Positions 26,604-35,159 of a stretch of DNA of 64,000 nucleotides are shown in pieces (position 1 is the stretch's first letter; each line of letters begins with the position of its first letter). The stretch comes from Pontibaca salina (GTDB lineage Bacteria; Pseudomonadota; Alphaproteobacteria; Rhodobacterales; Rhodobacteraceae). The stretch spans positions 1 to 64,000 of the forward strand of contig NZ_JAEIJD010000012.1 in the NCBI RefSeq assembly GCF_016307205.1. The letters run 5' to 3'. A program made the translations under genes and the position numbers. The notes beneath the pieces were generated by a model, which searched no databases, was not told where the DNA came from, and saw nothing but the letters and a program-made list of their open reading frames with translations.

Positions 26604-29396
26604 TCAGTGCGCCGCCGCCCAATTCGGCCCCTGTCCGGCCTCGACCGTCAGTTTCACGTCCAGATGTACGGCCGGATCGGGCGCGGATTCCATCACGTCG
26701 CGGGCGCGGGCGACCACCTCGTCAACCGCATCTTCGGCCACTTCGAACAGCAATTCGTCATGCACCTGTAGCAGCATCTTGGCGGGCAACCCCTCGATCG
26801 CGTCGGGCATGCGGATCATGGCGCGGCGGATGACATCGGCAGCGGTGCCTTGGATCGGTGCGTTGATGGCAGCGCGATAGGCGAATGCGGCGCGCGGTCC
26901 CTTGGCGTTGATTTCCGGCGTGTGAATCTTGCGCCCGAACAGGGTCTGCACGAATTCATGCTCTTTGGCGAAGGCCTTGGTCTTGTCCATATAGGCGCGA
27001 ATGCCGGGGAAGCGTTCGAAATAGCGGTCGATAAAACCCTGCGCCTCGGCCCGGGGAATGCGCAGATTGCGCGCAAGGCCAAAGCCGGAAATACCATAGA
27101 TCACGCCAAAGTTGATCGCCTTGGCCTGACGGCGGATATCCGGGGTCATCTCGTCCATCGGCACATTGAACATTTCACTGGCAGTCAGCGCATGAATGTC
27201 CAGCCCGTCGGCAAAAGCCTGTTTCAACTCGTCGATATCGGCCATATGCGCCAGAATACGCAGTTCGATCTGGGAATAGTCGAGGCTGACCAGAACATTG
27301 CCGGGCGCGGCGATAAAGGCCTCGCGGATGCGCCGCCCTTCCTCGCTGCGCACCGGGATATTTTGCAGATTCGGATCGGTCGAGGCCAGCCGCCCGGTAT
27401 TTGCCCCGGCGATCGAATAGCTGGTGTGGACGCGCCCGGTTTCCGGGTTGATATGGGTCTGGAGCGCGTCGGTATAGGTCGATTTCAGCTTGCTCAGCGC
27501 GCGCCAGTCCAGCACGCGACCGGGCAGGTCGTGTTCGGTCGCCAGTTCCTCAAGCACAGTCACGCTGGTGGTATAGGCGCCGGCCTTGCCGCGCTTACCG
27601 CCGGGCAACGACAATTTGTCAAACAGGATTTCACCCAGTTGCTTGGGGCTGCCGACGTTGAATGTCTCTCCGGCCAGTTCATGAATTTCCGCCTCAAGCG
27701 CCGCCATCTTCTGGGCAAAGGCGCTCGACATCCGCGACAGGGTATCGCGATCCACCTTGATGCCGTGCATTTCCATCTGCGCCAGCACCGGTACCAGCGG
27801 ACGTTCCAGCGTTTCATACACCGTGGTCACCTGCGCGCGGTGCAGGTTCGGCTTGAACGCCTGCCATAGCCGCAAGGTGATGTCGGCATCTTCCGAGGCA
27901 TAGCGCACCGCATCGGCCACCGGCACCTTGTCAAAGGTGATTGCCGATTTTCCGCTGCCCAGAAGCGGCTTGATCGGGATCGGGGTGTGGCCCAGATAGC
28001 GCTCGCTCAGCGCATCCATGCCATGGCCGTGCAGCCCGGCATGCATGGCATAAGACAGCAACATCGTATCGTCGATCGGCGCGACGTTGATCCCGTTGCG
28101 GGCCAAGATCTTGGCATCAAATTTCATATTCTGCCCGATTTTGATGACCGCCGGGTCCTCAAATACCGGTTTCAGCATCGCCAGCGCCTCGTCCACGGGC
28201 ATCTGCCCCTCGGCCAACTCGTCCGACGCGAACAGGTCACTGCCCGCGCTCGCCTTGTGGCGCAGCGGGATATAACAGGCGTGGCCCGGCTCGACGCAGA
28301 GTGAAATGCCAACCAGGTCGGCCGTCATCTCGTCCAGTCCGGTGGTTTCGGTGTCGACGGCGACATAGCCGCGGTGATGGATCAGGTCGATCCAGGTCTG
28401 CAGCCCGGCTGCGTCGCTGATGTGATCATGGGTCGCCTGGTCAAAATCGGGCGCATCCGGGGTTGCGCTGTCGTCGCCGATGGGCGCGTCGGAAATCACC
28501 GGCGGTTCGACATTCAGATGTTCGGCGATGCGCCGGCTGAGGGTGCGGAACTCCATTTCGGCGAGGAACGGCAGCAGCACATCTGGATCGTATTCGCGCA
28601 CCTCCAGATCGTCGAGCGTGAAGTCCACCGGCGTGTTGCAATCCAGCTGTACCAGCTTCTTGCTCAACTCGATCTGCGCGCGCATCTCGATCAGGGTCTG
28701 GCGGCGTTTGGGTTGTTTGATCTCTTCGGCCCGGTCCAGCAATGTTTCCAGATCGCCGTATTCATTGATCAGCAAGGCGGCCGTCTTGACCCCGATGCCA
28801 GGGGCACCGGGCACGTTGTCGACACTGTCGCCGGCCAAAGCCTGCACATCGACCACCCGTTCGGGCGACACGCCAAAGCGGGCCTCAACCCCTTCGACGT
28901 CGATCACGGTGTTCTTCATCGCATCGAGCATTTCAACCCCGCCGCCGACCAGTTGCATCAGGTCTTTGTCGGAGGAGATGATCGTCACCCGCCCGCCCAG
29001 TTCGCGGGCCTGACAGGCGAGGGTCGCGATGATGTCGTCGGCCTCGAAGCCTTCAAGCTCTTCGCAGGCGATGTTGAAGGCTTCGGTCGCGGTGCGGGTC
29101 AACGGGATTTGCGGTCGCAGATCCTCGGGCATGGCATCGCGGTTGGCCTTGTATAGATCGTAAAGATCGTTGCGGAAGGTATGGCTGCCCTTGTCAAAGA
29201 TCACCGCTGCGTGGGTCGGAGCATCGGGTCCCGAGTTATCGGTGACATAACGGTGCAGCATGTTGCAGAAACCGGCAACCGCTCCGATCGGCAGCCCGTC
29301 AGAGCGGCGGGTCAGCGGTGGCAGCGCGTGATAAGCACGGAAGATGAAAGCCGATCCGTCGATCAGATGCAGGTGGCATCCCTTGCCAAACTTCAT
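26604..29396 (-). CDS. polA: DNA polymerase I
   Basis: The protein is 930 residues. The 5'-3' exonuclease domain occupies about 1-290 ('LHLIDGSAFIFRAYHALPPL', 'ISSDKDLMQLVGGGVEMLD', helix-hairpin-helix 'VPGAPGIGVKTAALLI'). A 3'-5' proofreading domain follows ('YVAVDTETTGLDEM', with its D and E present, and 'QNMKFDAKIL'). The polymerase domain has motif A 'VSLDYSQIELRILAHM', O-helix 'RRQAKAINFGVIYG' and motif C 'LLQVHDELLFE'. It functions in Okazaki-fragment maturation and repair. The start at 29396 (MKFGKGCHLHL) fits the family; in-frame sequence up to 29501 is not conserved-looking. Confidence 0.97.
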   Translation of the reverse strand: MKFGKGCHLHLIDGSAFIFRAYHALPPLTRRSDGLPIGAVAGFCNMLHRYVTDNSGPDAPTHAAVIFDKGSHTFRNDLYDLYKANRDAMPEDLRPQIPLTRTATEAFNIACEELEGFEADDIIATLACQARELGGRVTIISSDKDLMQLVGGGVEMLDAMKNTVIDVEGVEARFGVSPERVVDVQALAGDSVDNVPGAPGIGVKTAALLINEYGDLETLLDRAEEIKQPKRRQTLIEMRAQIELSKKLVQLDCNTPVDFTLDDLEVREYDPDVLLPFLAEMEFRTLSRRIAEHLNVEPPVISDAPIGDDSATPDAPDFDQATHDHISDAAGLQTWIDLIHHRGYVAVDTETTGLDEMTADLVGISLCVEPGHACYIPLRHKASAGSDLFASDELAEGQMPVDEALAMLKPVFEDPAVIKIGQNMKFDAKILARNGINVAPIDDTMLLSYAMHAGLHGHGMDALSERYLGHTPIPIKPLLGSGKSAITFDKVPVADAVRYASEDADITLRLWQAFKPNLHRAQVTTVYETLERPLVPVLAQMEMHGIKVDRDTLSRMSSAFAQKMAALEAEIHELAGETFNVGSPKQLGEILFDKLSLPGGKRGKAGAYTTSVTVLEELATEHDLPGRVLDWRALSKLKSTYTDALQTHINPETGRVHTSYSIAGANTGRLASTDPNLQNIPVRSEEGRRIREAFIAAPGNVLVSLDYSQIELRILAHMADIDELKQAFADGLDIHALTASEMFNVPMDEMTPDIRRQAKAINFGVIYGISGFGLARNLRIPRAEAQGFIDRYFERFPGIRAYMDKTKAFAKEHEFVQTLFGRKIHTPEINAKGPRAAFAYRAAINAPIQGTAADVIRRAMIRMPDAIEGLPAKMLLQVHDELLFEVAEDAVDEVVARARDVMESAPDPAVHLDVKLTVEAGQGPNWAAAH

Positions 29397-29522
29397 AGGA
29401 CGAACCTTTCTGCTATATTGCGACCAGCCAACGCCATCCGGTTGCGATGGTCGGTCGCTCACGCTTCTTTCTGGTCTTAAATACCCATAGCGCGCCGTCA
29501 ACGGCCTGCGCGACTGGATTTT

Positions 29523-29714
29523 TTAGCTACCGGTGTCGACCTTATCTTTATGATCCCGATGCACGAAGCGTGCATCACAATAGCCGCATTCGACCCAGCC
29601 CTTATCCTGCGGGATCTGCAGCCAAACGCGGGGGTGTCCCAGTGCGCCCTCGCCACCGTCGCAGGCGACGCGATAGCTGTCCACAATCCTGATTTCCGGC
29701 GCTTCAATGGTCAT
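29523..29714 (-). CDS. small zf-CHCC zinc-finger protein (NDUFS6-like)
   Basis: This 63-residue protein ends '[36 protein letters not shown]', with the Cys-x(n)-His-x(n)-Cys-x2-Cys zinc site of the zf-CHCC family, to which the mitochondrial complex I subunit NDUFS6/13 kDa belongs. In Alphaproteobacteria this protein is a small accessory zinc subunit of NADH dehydrogenase. It is encoded here away from any nuo cluster. The start is the ATG at 29714 (MTIEAPEIR), because upstream residues are out of family. Confidence 0.85.
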   Translation of the reverse strand: MTIEAPEIRIVDSYRVACDGGEGALGHPRVWLQIPQDKGWVECGYCDARFVHRDHKDKVDTGS

Positions 29715-29801
29715 CGGCTGGGGGTCCTTTTGGTTGTCGGCCCTGCGGGCATGCGTTAGGGGCTTTATGAGCCATGGCAAAAGCGGGGGCAAGAGGCGGC
29801 A

Positions 29802-30785
29802 ATGACACAGGATGCGATCCGGATCGAAGGGTTGACCAAGATCTATCGCGCGCAGCGCAACCAGCCGCCCAAACATGCGCTGAAGAAGATCGACCTGACG
29901 GTTCCGCAGGGCTCTGTCTTTGGCCTATTGGGGCCGAACGGGGCAGGCAAATCCACATTGATCAACATTCTTGCCGGGCTGGTTGTGAAAACCGCCGGCA
30001 AGGTAACGATCTGGGGCTTTGATCAGGACCGCAACCCGCGTCAGAGCCGGGCGTCGATCGGGGTCATGCCGCAGGAGTTGAACCTCGACCCGTTCTTTAC
30101 CCCGCGCGGCGCGCTTGAAGTGCAGGCGGGTTTGTACGGATTGCCGCGATCTCAGCGGCGCAGCGACGAAATACTGGAGATGATCGGGCTCAGCGACAAG
30201 GCCGGGGCCTATGCCCGCACCCTATCGGGGGGCATGCGCCGCCGTCTGCTGCTGGGCAAGGCGCTGGTGCACAACCCGCATATACTGGTGTTGGACGAGC
30301 CGACCGCCGGGGTCGATATCGAATTACGCCAGATGCTGTGGAGCAATGTGCGTAAACTCAACGAGGCGGGGATGACGATCATCCTGACCACGCACTATCT
30401 GGAAGAAGCGCAGGACATGTGCGACCGGATTGCGATCATCAACGAAGGCGAGGTTGTGGCCCAAGACAGCACCGGAAACTTGCTGGACCGTCTCGACGCG
30501 CGGGCTATGATCATCCATCCCGACGGACCGGTCGAGACAATGCCGCAAGGCGAAGGAATCACTGCCGAACAGCGCAATGACGGTGCGATCGTGATGTCCT
30601 ATCAAAGCCGTCAAATCAGCGCCGAGCAGGTGCTAGCGGCAGTGCGCGCGGCGGGAATCACCATTCGGGACGTCAAGACGCAAGAGCCGGATCTTGAAGA
30701 TGTGTTCCTGGCATTGACGTCATCGGTCGGACCGGGGGCGCCGCCCCCGGACCCCCGAGATATTTCTAGCAAGAAGAAGGTTTAA
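29802..30785 (+). CDS. ABC transporter ATP-binding protein (ABC-2 / YadG type) with repeat-encoded tail
   Basis: The protein is 327 residues. Walker A '[17 protein letters not shown]' is near residue 45, signature '[16 protein letters not shown]' near 140, Walker B '[15 protein letters not shown]' near 165, and an H-loop '[15 protein letters not shown]' near 198. The C-terminal regulatory region ends '[13 protein letters not shown]', the usual end of this family. The last ~20 residues ([17 protein letters not shown]) are encoded by a GC-hairpin gene-end repeat and are unlikely to be functional. No permease gene follows; the next gene is on the opposite strand, so the ATPase is orphaned here or partners elsewhere. 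Confidence 0.88.
   Translation: MTQDAIRIEGLTKIYRAQRNQPPKHALKKIDLTVPQGSVFGLLGPNGAGKSTLINILAGLVVKTAGKVTIWGFDQDRNPRQSRASIGVMPQELNLDPFFTPRGALEVQAGLYGLPRSQRRSDEILEMIGLSDKAGAYARTLSGGMRRRLLLGKALVHNPHILVLDEPTAGVDIELRQMLWSNVRKLNEAGMTIILTTHYLEEAQDMCDRIAIINEGEVVAQDSTGNLLDRLDARAMIIHPDGPVETMPQGEGITAEQRNDGAIVMSYQSRQISAEQVLAAVRAAGITIRDVKTQEPDLEDVFLALTSSVGPGAPPPDPRDISSKKKV
30726..30782 (+). repeat. GC-hairpin gene-end repeat (REP-like), also a probable terminator
   Basis: A perfect hairpin CCGGGGGC-GCC-GCCCCCGG at 30732-30750 is followed by ACCCCCGAGATATTT and a purine tail AAGAAGAAGG. I associate this arrangement (GC hairpin, CCCC-GA, TATTT, AAGAAGA) with dispersed elements at gene ends in Rhodobacteraceae. 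No second copy is visible in the window, so the repeat status rests on that recollection. It lies between convergent genes and could terminate transcription of both. Confidence 0.5.
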
Positions 30786-30792
30786 GTGTTGC

Positions 30793-31956
30793 TCAGACCG
30801 TAACAGTCTGTACCAGACGGTCGAGCATTCCGTGACAAGCTTGTAACTGCTCCAGGGATACGAACTCATCCGGCTTGTGGGCTTGCTGGATCGAGCCGGG
30901 GCCGCAAACAATGGCAGCCATGCCCATCTGCTGGAACAGCCCGGCTTCGGTCCCGAACGGGACAACATCGGCCGAATTGGTGCCAAGCAGGTCAAAAAGC
31001 AGATCGCGGGCGGCGTTTTCATCCATCGGCTCAAGCCCGCAAACCTCGGCGATGGTTTCGGTGTTTATATCCGCTTGCGGGCTAATCTTGCGCATGGCGG
31101 GCAGCAACACGTCTTCGATATGTCGGGCGAGCCGTTCCTTGACGAGATCCGCATCGGATTGCTGCACTGGGCGCATTTCCCATTCGACCTCGGCCTTGCC
31201 TGGAATCACGTTATGGGCGCTGCCACCGCGGACCGCGCCGATATTGATCGTGCTCCAAGGCGGGTCGAACCGGCTTTCCAGTGGGGCGCGGCGGATCAGG
31301 CCCTCGCGCAGCGCCATCAGCTTGCTGACAAAATGCACGGCGAATTCGACCGCATTCACGCCGCGGTCGGGCATTGATCCGTGCCCCTCAAGCCCGGTAA
31401 AGCGCGTGGTATATTCGCTGCAGCCCTTGTGGCCTTCGATCACCTTCATCTCGGTGGGTTCGCCGATAATTGCCATTGCCGGCCGAATGTCGCGTTTTTG
31501 CAATTCCGGCACCAGTGCCTGAGCGCCTAGACAGCCGACCTCTTCGTCATAGGTGAACGAGAAATGCACGGGCCGGTGCAGGTCGCGGTCGGTTAGGTCG
31601 CTGGCCATTGCGACGGTGGCGGCAATGAAGCCCTTCATGTCGCAACTGCCGCGCCCGTAAGCTCGATCATCCTCAAGCCGCATTGCAAATGGATCGCTGC
31701 TCCAGTCCTGATCGGTGACCGGCACCACATCGGTATGGCCCGACAACACAATACCACCGGGGCGGTCGGGGCCGATGGTGGCGAACAGTGTCGCCTTTTG
31801 CCCGCTATCATCGTGGAACAGGTCGATGCGCGCGCCGCATTTCTCAAGCCGTCCGGCCAGATCATCAATCAGATCGAGATTGCTATCGGCGGAGACGGTC
31901 GGATAGGCGATCAGCCGCTCCAGTAGCGAGATTGTATCGGCAAGGCGGTCGGTCAT
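30793..31956 (-). CDS. argE: M20-family deacetylase, acetylornithine deacetylase (ArgE)-like
   Basis: The 387-residue protein has the M20 metal and catalytic motifs: '[16 protein letters not shown]' near residue 70, 'YGRGSCDMKGFIA' near 100, 'FSFTYDEEVGCLGAQ' near 130, 'GEPTEMKVIEGHKG' near 160 and a C-terminal 'VVPFGTEAGLFQQMGMAAIVCGPGSIQQAHKPDEFV'. The closest named family is ArgE. It overlaps the stop/start of the ectoine hydrolase gene by four bases, so it may deacetylate N-acetyl-diaminobutyrate (the DoeB step) rather than acetylornithine; this is inference. ATG 31956 was chosen over an in-frame start at 32061, which lies inside the upstream gene. Confidence 0.85.
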   Translation of the reverse strand: MTDRLADTISLLERLIAYPTVSADSNLDLIDDLAGRLEKCGARIDLFHDDSGQKATLFATIGPDRPGGIVLSGHTDVVPVTDQDWSSDPFAMRLEDDRAYGRGSCDMKGFIAATVAMASDLTDRDLHRPVHFSFTYDEEVGCLGAQALVPELQKRDIRPAMAIIGEPTEMKVIEGHKGCSEYTTRFTGLEGHGSMPDRGVNAVEFAVHFVSKLMALREGLIRRAPLESRFDPPWSTINIGAVRGGSAHNVIPGKAEVEWEMRPVQQSDADLVKERLARHIEDVLLPAMRKISPQADINTETIAEVCGLEPMDENAARDLLFDLLGTNSADVVPFGTEAGLFQQMGMAAIVCGPGSIQQAHKPDEFVSLEQLQACHGMLDRLVQTVTV

Positions 31957-33137
31957 GGCTTTACGAACATTTTTCGGGGCCGATTGCAGAAGGTTTCTGC
32001 AGGGCCGGTTTCCCGGATCAGGATGCTTTCGGTGATTTCGAGCCCCCAATCCTTCATCCACAGGCCGGGCATGAAATGGAATGTCATACCCGGTTGCAGC
32101 ACGGTTTCATCCTCGGCACGCAGCGAGATCGTGCGCTCGCCCCAATCGGGAGGATAGCTAAGTCCGATACCATAGCCACAGCGCGCGCCACGTTCAATGC
32201 CAGCCCGTTCCAATGGGGCGGCCAGCGCATTGGCGATGTCGCAGGCGCGGTTGCCGGCGCGGGCGGCCTCCAGCCCGGCCTCCAGCCCCTCGATCAGGGC
32301 GGCCTCGGCGCGCAACAGGAAATCGGGCGGCTCCCCCAGAAACAGGGTGCGGCAGAACGGGACGTGATAGCGCCGGTAACAGCCAGAAATCTCAAAAAAC
32401 GTTGCCTCGCCACGTGCGAAGGGGCGGCCATTCCATGTCAGGTGCGGCGCGGCGGCATCGGTGCCCGAGGGCATCAAGGGCACAATGGCCGGATAGTCGC
32501 CCCAAGCGTCACCGACACCGCGGATCGCGTCACGATAGATTTCAGCGACGATGTGGTTCTTGGGCACGCCAGGTTCGACACGTTCCAGCAGCCCGTCCAC
32601 GATCTTTTCGGAGATTGCCGCGGCTTTGCGCATGAACATGATCTCGGCAGGGGATTTGATCGCCCGCTGCCAGTTGACCAGTCCGGTGGCGTCGGCCCAC
32701 CGCACCTGTGACAGTTCCGCGTACAGCACGTCCATTGCGCGGGCCGAGAAGTAATAATTGTCCATCTCGACTCCGATCCGGGCGCGCTCCAGCCGCAATT
32801 CGGACAGGTGACCGGCCAGATCCTCCATCGGGTGGCGTTCAGTGGATTGGACGAAATTATCGGCATAACCATGCACCCGGTCGGGACCCATCCAGACCGT
32901 GCGCAGCGCGCCATGGGAATCCTGATTGCGGCCCCACCAGATCGGATCAGCGTCGGGCAGCACGATCACGCCCTGATGCACATAGAAGGACCAACCATCG
33001 TAGCCCGTTAACCAAGCTTGATTTGACGGGTCGGTGACGAATAGCGCGTCCAGCCCGGCCTTTTCCATCGCTTCGCGGGTGGAAGCCAGGCGCGATTCAT
33101 ATTCCGCGCTGGTAAAGGAAAGGTCATAGGCGGTCAT
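31953..33137 (-). CDS. doeA: ectoine hydrolase DoeA (M24 creatinase/prolidase fold)
   Basis: This 394-residue M24 protein has an N-terminal creatinase domain ('LFVTDPSNQAWLTGYDGWSFYVHQGVIVLPDADPIWWGRNQDSHGA', 'GYADNFVQSTERHPMEDLA', 'IGVEMDNYYFSARAMDVL') that closely matches DoeA/EutD as I remember it from marine bacteria. The C-terminal pita-bread domain carries 'WGDYPAIVPLMPSGTDAAAPHLTWNGRPFARGEATFFEISGCYRRYH'. DoeA opens the ectoine ring to N-acetyl-L-2,4-diaminobutyrate. No ectoine transporter or other eut gene is visible nearby. Other roseobacter M24 paralogues are possible, but the WGR-N and YVQSTERHP segments favour DoeA. Confidence 0.85.
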   Translation of the reverse strand: MTAYDLSFTSAEYESRLASTREAMEKAGLDALFVTDPSNQAWLTGYDGWSFYVHQGVIVLPDADPIWWGRNQDSHGALRTVWMGPDRVHGYADNFVQSTERHPMEDLAGHLSELRLERARIGVEMDNYYFSARAMDVLYAELSQVRWADATGLVNWQRAIKSPAEIMFMRKAAAISEKIVDGLLERVEPGVPKNHIVAEIYRDAIRGVGDAWGDYPAIVPLMPSGTDAAAPHLTWNGRPFARGEATFFEISGCYRRYHVPFCRTLFLGEPPDFLLRAEAALIEGLEAGLEAARAGNRACDIANALAAPLERAGIERGARCGYGIGLSYPPDWGERTISLRAEDETVLQPGMTFHFMPGLWMKDWGLEITESILIRETGPAETFCNRPRKMFVKP

Positions 33138-33424
33138 GTGAAATCCCCCATCTCAAGGGCCATATCACTGTCCTAGACCAACAAAGCCGATGCAACAAAG
33201 CCCGCATGTGAAACTTGCCGGGAAAACGGTCATTCTGTCTGATTTTGCGGGGAAAATCAGCGAAAATGGCTGGCGCAGGCTGTCCGCGCGCTGGCCTTGC
33301 GCTGCGAGCGGTTCCTGTGTTTACTTTGCCGGATGCGGGAACGCGGTGCCCCCTTGGCGCCCTTGATAACCCCGATCGAGCATTCCGTTTGCAATATGCT
33401 GCCATTCACAAGGAGGCATCACCC

Positions 33425-33712
33425 ATGCCCAAAGGTTATATCATCGGCCATATTACCGTCACCGACCCCGAGGCCTATAAGGAATATGTCGAACGTGACA
33501 CGCCAATCCTGCAGCGGCTGGGCGGGCGTTTCGTGGTGCGCGGCGGCGAATCAGAGGTCGTGGAAGGTACGACGAACGAACGCCATGTGGTGATCGAATT
33601 TCCCAGCTATAAGGCCGCGCTCGACGCCTATAACAACGCGGATTACCAAGAGGTCGCCGAGATCCGCCGCCGCGCTGCGGAAAGCGTGATGATCGTGGTC
33701 GAAGGCACCTGA
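33425..33712 (+). CDS. DUF1330 domain protein
   Basis: This 95-residue protein has the dimeric alpha/beta-barrel (EthD-like) DUF1330 pattern: 'MPKGYIIGHITVTDPEAYKEYV', 'LGGRFVVRGG', 'HVVIEFPSYKAALDAYNNADYQEVAEIRRRAAES'. The ATG at 33425 follows AAGGAGG at ideal distance (9 bases), which decides the start; the frame is open further upstream. Function in the family is unknown. The 287 bases before it, back to doeA, hold no gene I can support. Confidence 0.92.
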   Translation: MPKGYIIGHITVTDPEAYKEYVERDTPILQRLGGRFVVRGGESEVVEGTTNERHVVIEFPSYKAALDAYNNADYQEVAEIRRRAAESVMIVVEGT

Positions 33713-33714
33713 CA

Positions 33715-33731
33715 GGCGGGCCGCGCCCGCC
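33715..33731. terminator. GC hairpin between convergent genes
   Basis: GGCGGGC-CGC-GCCCGCC forms a perfect 7-bp stem between the DUF1330 gene and the convergent transglycosylase gene. CGCTTGCTTTAG follows on the plus strand. There is no strong U-run on either side. Confidence 0.4.
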
Positions 33732-33739
33732 CGCTTGCT

Positions 33740-35065
33740 TTAGCGTAGCCGGTTCAGCAATTGCAGCGAGGCGTAGCCGTCCGGTGCCATCCCCTGGGCG
33801 ATCTGGAACGAGCGTACGGCGGAAATCGTACGCGGGCCGATTCGACCATCGACGCCCTGCGTGTCAAAGCCTCTCTCGGTCAGGCGTTTCTGCATCTCCA
33901 TGCGCTCGTTCTGTGTCAGGGCGCGGTCGCCACGGGGCCATTCGGCTTGAATGGGCGCGCCGCCCTTCAGACGGTCACTGAGATGGCCCACGGCGATCAC
34001 ATAAGCGTCGGCGGAATTATAACGCTCGATCACCGCGAAATTATCGAAGATCATGAAGGCCGCGCCGCGCCCGCCCGCGGGCAAGAGGATTGCACCCTCG
34101 CCGTGATTTGGCACTGGCTGGCCATTCACGCCGCGCACCCCGATCCGGGCCCAGTTGGCAGGTGATTTGGTGATGGCGCGATCAGCCAGCGCAAAGTCAA
34201 AACCACGCGGCAGGGTCACCTCGACCCCCCACGGCTGGCCCTTTTTCCAGCCAAATCGGGCCAGATAGGCGGCGGTCGAGGCCAAGGCGTCGCTGGGGTC
34301 GTCCGACCAGATATCGCGCCGCCCATTGCCGGTGAAATCGACCGCATATTCCAGATAAGAGGTGGGCATGAACTGGGTATGCCCCATCGCGCCGGCCCAG
34401 CTTCCGGTCATGTTGCGGGGGCTGGTGTCGCCGTTCTGCAGGATTTTCAATGCCGCGATCAGCTGCTGTTCAAAGAATGCGCCGCGCCGCCCATCATAGG
34501 CCAAGGTCGCCAGCGATGTCACAATATCGTTCTTGCCGCGAAAGCTGCCATAGGCGCTTTCCAGCCCCCAGACGGCTGCGACGACCTCTTTTTCGACGCC
34601 GTAACGCGCCTCTATCGCCTGCAACCGTGTGCCATGATCGCGCAGCGCTGCCTTGCCGTTGGCGATGCGGGTATCTGACACGGCGCTGTCAAGATATTGC
34701 CAGATCGTTCTGGTGAATTCCGCCTGATTGCTGTCGCGGGCAATCACGTCCGGATCGTAACGCACGCCGTCGAACGCTGCGTCCAGCACCTGCGCCGAAA
34801 TACCAGCTTCCATGGCGCGGATGCGAAAGCCCCCGATCCAATCTTGAAAGCCATGGTTCAGCGCAACTTCATCCGATGTTTTGACCATGGATGCCTTTCG
34901 AAGAGAGGGCCGCAGCGATTGCGCCACCAGCGTCTTGGCAGATGGCATGATGCCCTGCTGCCCCGCTGGGCGGGTTATCGGCCTTGGCGATTGCTCGACC
35001 GCCTGTGCCATCATTCCAGTGGTGATGAATACGCCGAAGAACGCGGCGCCTGCCCATAGTCGCAT
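33740..35065 (-). CDS. lytic murein transglycosylase, MltB-like, with peptidoglycan-binding domain
   Basis: The protein is 441 residues with a signal peptide (MRLWAGAAFFGVFITTGMMAQA). The catalytic domain is MltB/SLT-2: 'EVVAAVWGLESAYGSFRG' with probable catalytic Glu169, then 'GSWAGAMGHTQFMPTSYLEYAVDFTGNGRRDIW' and 'ALASTAAYLARFGWKKGQPWGVEV'. A C-terminal PG_binding_1 domain includes 'RLTERGFDTQGVDGRIGPRTISAVRSFQ'. It cleaves the glycan strand with anhydro-sugar formation in the periplasm. The start at 35065 gives the signal peptide; an in-frame start at 35131 would bury it. Confidence 0.93.
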   Translation of the reverse strand: MRLWAGAAFFGVFITTGMMAQAVEQSPRPITRPAGQQGIMPSAKTLVAQSLRPSLRKASMVKTSDEVALNHGFQDWIGGFRIRAMEAGISAQVLDAAFDGVRYDPDVIARDSNQAEFTRTIWQYLDSAVSDTRIANGKAALRDHGTRLQAIEARYGVEKEVVAAVWGLESAYGSFRGKNDIVTSLATLAYDGRRGAFFEQQLIAALKILQNGDTSPRNMTGSWAGAMGHTQFMPTSYLEYAVDFTGNGRRDIWSDDPSDALASTAAYLARFGWKKGQPWGVEVTLPRGFDFALADRAITKSPANWARIGVRGVNGQPVPNHGEGAILLPAGGRGAAFMIFDNFAVIERYNSADAYVIAVGHLSDRLKGGAPIQAEWPRGDRALTQNERMEMQKRLTERGFDTQGVDGRIGPRTISAVRSFQIAQGMAPDGYASLQLLNRLR

Positions 35066-35159
35066 TTTTACTGCCCCGGTTTGCCCGATTGTTTGCCTTT
35101 GGCAAACATACCCGAATCCGGGCAATCGCAAAAGGCTTGAGTGAGCCTTGGGCCCAAGC

